Assembly: GCA_009602725.1 (NCBI GenBank)
Contig: WELB01000340.1
Location: 26,481 to 50,376 of the forward strand
Length of the DNA stretch: 23,896 nt
Reading direction: 5' to 3'
From: Spirogloea muscicola
Taxonomy: Eukaryota > Streptophyta > Zygnematophyceae > Spirogloeales > Spirogloeaceae
Positions 20,201 to 23,896 of the stretch are shown here, one piece after another. The notes under the pieces were generated by a model that was not told the origin of the DNA, ran no database searches, and saw only the letters and a program-made list of their open reading frames with translations. The translations under genes were made by a program, and so were the position numbers. Position 1 is the stretch's first letter; each line of letters opens with the position of its first letter.

Positions 20201-23200
20201 ACGGGCCGGCGGAGGTGGAAGGCCGGGACGGCGGCGGCGGCGGCGATGAAGACAGTGCGCGACTCTTTGCCACCGAACCCGCCGCCGAGCCGCTTGGTGC
20301 GGCACACCACCTTGGACATGGGCAGGCCGAGGACGTGCGCGACAATCTGCTGGTGCTTCTGCGGCGCCTGCGTGGACGACACCATGTGCACCTCGGAGCC
20401 GGCGTCGACCGTCCACACGAGCGTGCAGTTGGGCTCGAGGTAGAAGTGCTCCTGGCCGCCCATCTGCACGTCGCCCTCGAGCACGCCCCCGTCGCACGCG
20501 CCGGACGCAAACGCCTCATCGACGTCGCCCTTGGCCATATAGCGGTCCATGTTGGGCATGAAGCTCCCCGCTGCCACCGCATCCTCGATGCTCAACAGCG
20601 GGGGCAGAGGCTCGTACTCCACGCGCACGTGCCGCGCCGCCATCTTGGCTGCCTCCAGCGTCTCCGCAACCACAACGCCAATGACCTTCAAACAGATTTG
20701 CGGTGGCAGGAGGGTGAGACTGCGGAGAGAGGCCAGGGAGGAGGAAGGAGGCTGATGGCTACCACTGTCAGCGTTCACATAAGCCGCAAAAGGAGAGAGG
20801 CAGGGTGGGTAAGCCGCAAGGTGGCTGGGATGGAGGAGGGAAGGAGGAGGGAGGAGGTAGGAGGGCAGCCGTGCTGCACCTGGCCAACGCATGTGACCTT
20901 GGACGTGGCGAAGACCTCCTCGTCGTGCACGACAGGGCCAATGTCATTGCCGCCAGGCACGTGAGAAGCGTCGTAGTATCCGGCAAATCCAGGGACAGCC
21001 TCGGCCGCAGACGCATCGACCGACAGGAGGCGGGCATGCGGCTTGCTGCTGAGGACGAGCGAGGCGTGCAGGCCGCCGGCGGGCAGCGGCAAGTCGTCGG
21101 CGTACTCTGCCTCGCCGCTGACTTGGAGGTCAGCAGACATGTGGACGAGCGGCATGCCGGCCGGGCCACCGTTAGCGTCTATCTGGTAGTACTGGAGGCC
21201 ACGGGCTGGCGGCCGATGCAGTGGCGCCACAGCGGAGTGCCATGATGAGGGCAGGCCGTGGCTGCTCCACCCGGCGTCTGCCTCCAGGTCGTAGCTCGCT
21301 GCAACGAAGGCCTTGAAGAGGAAGGAGGCGGCGAGCGACCGCCGAAATTCGGGCATGCCCCCTGGCGCGGTGTCGGCCACCACCACATCGCTGCACAGCA
21401 CCTCGAGTGCACCGTCGAGCGTGGCGCGTGTCCACGGCGCGCCCGCCAATGCTGCTTCCGTCTTCTTTGCGCTGATCGTCAGCGCTGCCACGCCACCGAA
21501 TGCAATGGACGCATCCTCCACGAGCCAGCCACCATTGTCGTCGCCAGCGCCGCCGTCTGCTGCGGGCTTGAGAGCCACTCGAATGCCAGCATTCACAATT
21601 GCAATGTCGTCGTCCCGCCGATGCGCCTGCTTGTATTCTCTCACGTACTCAAATTTGCGTGTCCTGGTAAGAGGCAAGAGGGAGGAGGTAGGAGGCCCGA
21701 GTAAGGCGTGCATGAGAAATTGTGGCAGACAGAAGCTGAAAGTTGGAGGGAGGGTGGTGTGAGGCGGAGGAGGAGGGGAGGAGGGAGGTGAATCAGAGGG
21801 ATAGAAGATCAGAAAAGATAAAAGAAGAGGCAGGTGACAGGACTTAGGAGAGAGGGGGGACCCTCACCAAGGCAAGAAGACGGCAAGCAGCACCTCGTCG
21901 GGCGCAAGGTCGACCTTGCGGTACCCGAGGAAGAAGTTGCGTGCAAGCACAGCGCGGCCCTTGGGGTTGGCTGCGGACGCGGTGCGGAACTCGGCGCCTG
22001 CCGCGATCCACAGCGGGTTGAGGTCCGAGATGGGCGACGCGGTGCACACGTTGCCGCCGACCGATGCAACGTTGCGGATCTGGTTGCCGGCAAACCACCG
22101 AAGCTGCTCCACGATCGCGCGGCATGCCGACGTCTGCCACTTGGGCCGCACAGCCACCTCCGCTCGGAGCACATCCATAAGGCGGGAGAGCGTGACGGAG
22201 GCGCCGATGGTGATGCCTGCCTTGCTGACCTCGAGCATGTTAAGCTCCGGCACAGCGGTCGTGCCTACGAGGACCGGATACCCTGCTGCCTTGAACTTCA
22301 TCTCGATGCCGACCTCCGAGTTGCCGACCACGAGCTTCGCCTTGGGGTGCCGCGCCTTGAGAGCCAGCAGCCCGGCGAGCGACACCGGGCGGTGCCACAG
22401 GGCGCCTGCGGCGCCGCTGAGCTGCAGCGCCGTCGGCGCGCGCTTGACGAGCTCGGGCGGGAAGATGGGCTCCGCCTTGCTGGTCGTTGGCACCACGTAA
22501 CCCTTGGCGGAGTCGCAGGACCCGCTGCAGCAACCGCTGCCCTCCTCCTTCCCTCCGCCCTTGCAGGCACACGGCAGCCCCGTCGAGGGACAGACGCCGT
22601 CCCCGTTGGCAGCGCCGAGCTCAATGGGCGCATCGGCAGCTGCACGCGCGTCACGGGTGTACGCGGTGGCGGCGTCGGCGTCGCCGCCGCCGCCCTTGGC
22701 AAAGGCGCGGAAAGCGTCCAGAATGGGGCGGTAGCCCGTGCAACGGCACAGGTTGCCCGCCAGGTTCTCCTCGATCTCCTCCTCGGTCGGCGCTCTCGTC
22801 GACGAGCGCAGCAGCGAGTACATGGACATGACGAAGCCCGGCGTGCAGAAGCCGCACTGCGACCCGTGCGCCTTGGCCAGCCGCTCCTGCATAGAAGACA
22901 TTAATGCGGCTGCTGATATCTTAATGATCGGCTGTTAAAGCCAGCCAGGTGCATTACAAATGGCGTTCATGACTACGTTAGCGGACCCAGAGGCTAGGCA
23001 GACAGGGCGCTCTGAGTACCCCCGTGTCAGTAAGGAGGGAGGGAGGACAGAGGTAACAGGAGTGTAGCTGAGAGTGCCAGTGGAAAGGAGAGCCGGAGGA
23101 CAGAGGTGGTGGAGGAGGAGGGGGTAGTGTCCGCATTAGAAGACGAAATAAACATGAGACCAAGTCCTCAATTTAGAACTTCTTGGAGCAGGAAAGACTG

Positions 23201-23678
23201 ACCTGGACAGGGTGGAGGCCGTCGCGCGCATTGCCGATGCCCTCGACGGTCACGACGGCCATGCCTTCCACGGAGTAGAGCGGCGCGAGGCACGCATTCA
23301 CAGAGCGATGCCTGCGGCAGACGCCCGCAGCCATCTAGTGCCTAAGCCGCCACGATATGCCGCAAGTCCAGAATAATCCCACATGCGGCATTGAGGCCGG
23401 CGGCTGCCGCTCTGGCAGCAGGCGAGCGGCGAGAGTTTGGCGGCAGCGGCATACACGACTCGCTTGTCGGCAGCATCGTAGTGCGAGACCATGACGGTGC
23501 AGGCGCCGCAGCCGCCCTCGCCGCAGCCGAGCTTGGTGCCCGCCAGCCCGATGTCTGCGGCGAGGAGGGGCCCCACCATGAGCGGCGCGGCAGGGGGGGG
23601 TAGACGGCAGCCGCGCCGCACAGCGACCGCAAGGTGGCAGCTGCGATGACCTAAGGACGGCGGCGAGCAGAGGCCGGC

Positions 23679-23723
<45 letters not shown>

Positions 23724-23877
23724 TGGCGGCGCGCTTACCTCGCAGGTACTCGAGAAGCGTGGCTTCGGCGTGGCCGTCGGGCAGCACGCGCCGCCGGCCA
23801 TTGACGTACACGATGGCCTCCGGTGCGACCGCCGGCGGCAGGCCCGCCGCCGGCAAGGCCTCCGCCACCGTGCCCAT
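17264..23877 (-). CDS. XDH: Xanthine dehydrogenase (molybdenum hydroxylase)
   Basis: Oxidises hypoxanthine and xanthine to uric acid with NAD+ in purine breakdown. Exons in gene order: 23877-23739, 23554-23455, 23311-23203, 22886-21868, 21663-20880, 20685-20128, 20002-19496, 19312-19151, 19017-18883, 18586-18350, 18092-17919, 17683-17550, 17372-17264 (stop TGA): 4167 nt, 1388 residues, slightly above plant XDH. Seen in order: first 2Fe-2S cluster [10 protein letters not shown] plus [13 protein letters not shown] (Cys57, 62, 65, 87), second cluster CGFC (127, 130) and NLCRC (163, 165), FAD domain with [15 protein letters not shown] and [30 protein letters not shown], and the molybdopterin domains with [19 protein letters not shown] (Glu near 858), [43 protein letters not shown] and KAVGEPP (catalytic Glu near 1324). 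The substrate-binding Glu and Arg favour XDH over aldehyde oxidase. The tail [12 protein letters not shown]...RLSV needs the last splice; reading through exon 12 would hit a stop at 17510. The start ATG is 19 bases from the window edge, so its promoter is not visible. Intron 22887-23202 exceeds 300 nt and is purine-rich without a gene. Confidence 0.96.
18144..18213. repeat. 35-bp tandem duplication in XDH intron 10
   Basis: Copies at 18144-18178 and 18179-18213 differ at only about four of 35 positions; both start AAGCTGTG and contain TACTCCACAA. Such high identity in an intron suggests a recent duplication. Confidence 0.88.
18699..18732. repeat. 12-bp tandem repeat (2.8 copies) in XDH intron 9
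   Basis: ACCATCGATTCT is repeated exactly at 18699 and 18711, with a partial copy ending at 18732. Each copy holds the palindrome ATCGAT. Copies are identical, so the array is probably young or length-variable. Confidence 0.9.
20101..20121 (+). other. Canonical G-quadruplex motif in XDH intron 6
   Basis: Four G-runs (20102-20104, 20109-20111, 20113-20115, 20118-20121) are separated by loops of 4, 1 and 2 nt on the plus strand, which is the template strand of XDH. It ends six bases from the 5' splice site at 20127. The pre-mRNA itself would be C-rich here. Confidence 0.65.
20818..20869. repeat. Purine/pyrimidine tract in XDH intron 5
   Basis: On the plus strand this is almost only G and A (GGAGGAGGGA-type units); on the XDH sense strand it is a long CT tract just after the donor at 20879. 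Similar tracts lie in XDH introns 3, 4 and 6 (about 23034-23125, 21670-21790, 20090-20121). Confidence 0.75.
23681..23730. repeat. (GGC)n microsatellite in XDH intron 1
   Basis: About 16 GGC or GGT triplets run up to within ten bases of the exon 1 donor (23738). Translated on the minus strand they give long Pro or Ala runs, but XDH conservation jumps from LLEYLR to [12 protein letters not shown], so the tract is intronic. Confidence 0.85.
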
Positions 23878-23896
23878 CGCGGGCGCCGGCGGCGGC

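Noticed and set aside
20149-20964. Plus-strand ORF (271 codons) over XDH exons 5-6
   Set aside because: It runs through exon, intron and exon of XDH without change in character, and lacks recognisable domains.
21834-22904. Long plus-strand ORF (356 codons) over XDH exon 4
   Set aside because: It is antisense to the Fe-S/FAD region of XDH, which is unmistakable. GC-rich exons commonly leave open reverse frames.
23298-23801. Continuous poly-Pro/poly-Ala reading frame at the XDH 5' end as extra protein
   Set aside because: It comes from the (GGC)n tract inside intron 1; XDH conservation skips directly from LLEYLR to [12 protein letters not shown].
1-23896. Transposon, viral insertion, CRISPR or prokaryotic operon
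   Set aside because: No transposase, reverse transcriptase, capsid or terminal repeats were seen, and all long coding signal is explained by four intron-rich eukaryotic genes.

Overview
The window looks like nuclear DNA of a green alga. Its exons are rich in G and C at third codon positions, its introns are short (about 100-470 nt) and AT-richer, and its encoded proteins resemble land-plant versions of their families. Chlorophyte, probably trebouxiophyte-like, is an inference from protein resemblance; no marker gene fixes the taxon. There are no tRNAs, rRNAs, transposons or prokaryotic features that I can support.

Layout: four multi-exon genes fill the window. (1) Plus strand, 1-4347: an AAA+ ATPase of a little-studied plant/algal family, with its 5' end cut off by the window edge. 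(2) Minus strand, 9433 down to 4804: a complete 14-exon gene for the 48-kDa subunit of the ER oligosaccharyltransferase (OST48/DDOST/WBP1), 439 residues. (3) Plus strand, 9745-16332: a complete 11-exon gene for an ATAD2/Yta7/BRAT1-type chromatin AAA ATPase with a bromodomain, 1404 residues. (4) Minus strand, 23877 down to 17264: a complete 13-exon xanthine dehydrogenase, 1388 residues. Genes 1 and 2 are convergent, 2 and 3 are divergent across 311 bp (a probable shared promoter holding a CCAAT/ATTGG palindrome), and 3 and 4 are convergent. The exon models were built by hand from GT/AG sites, reading phase and family conservation. All junction phases close except one unusual 3' splice site in gene 1. 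The genes serve unrelated housekeeping roles (N-glycosylation, chromatin, purine catabolism, an unknown AAA function), and nothing suggests a functional cluster.

The most interesting signals are small and lie in or near introns. A perfect 13-bp inverted repeat buries the 5' splice site of the last intron of gene 1. A second intron of the same gene appears to end in AC instead of AG. The ATAD2-like bromodomain has tyrosine where the acetyl-lysine-binding asparagine is expected. Telomere-like CCCTAAA motifs recur in introns. Several introns carry young-looking tandem duplications, and the 5' introns of the XDH gene carry purine/pyrimidine tracts, one of which forms a canonical G-quadruplex motif next to a splice donor. 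I did not find convincing evidence of a wholly new multi-gene system.
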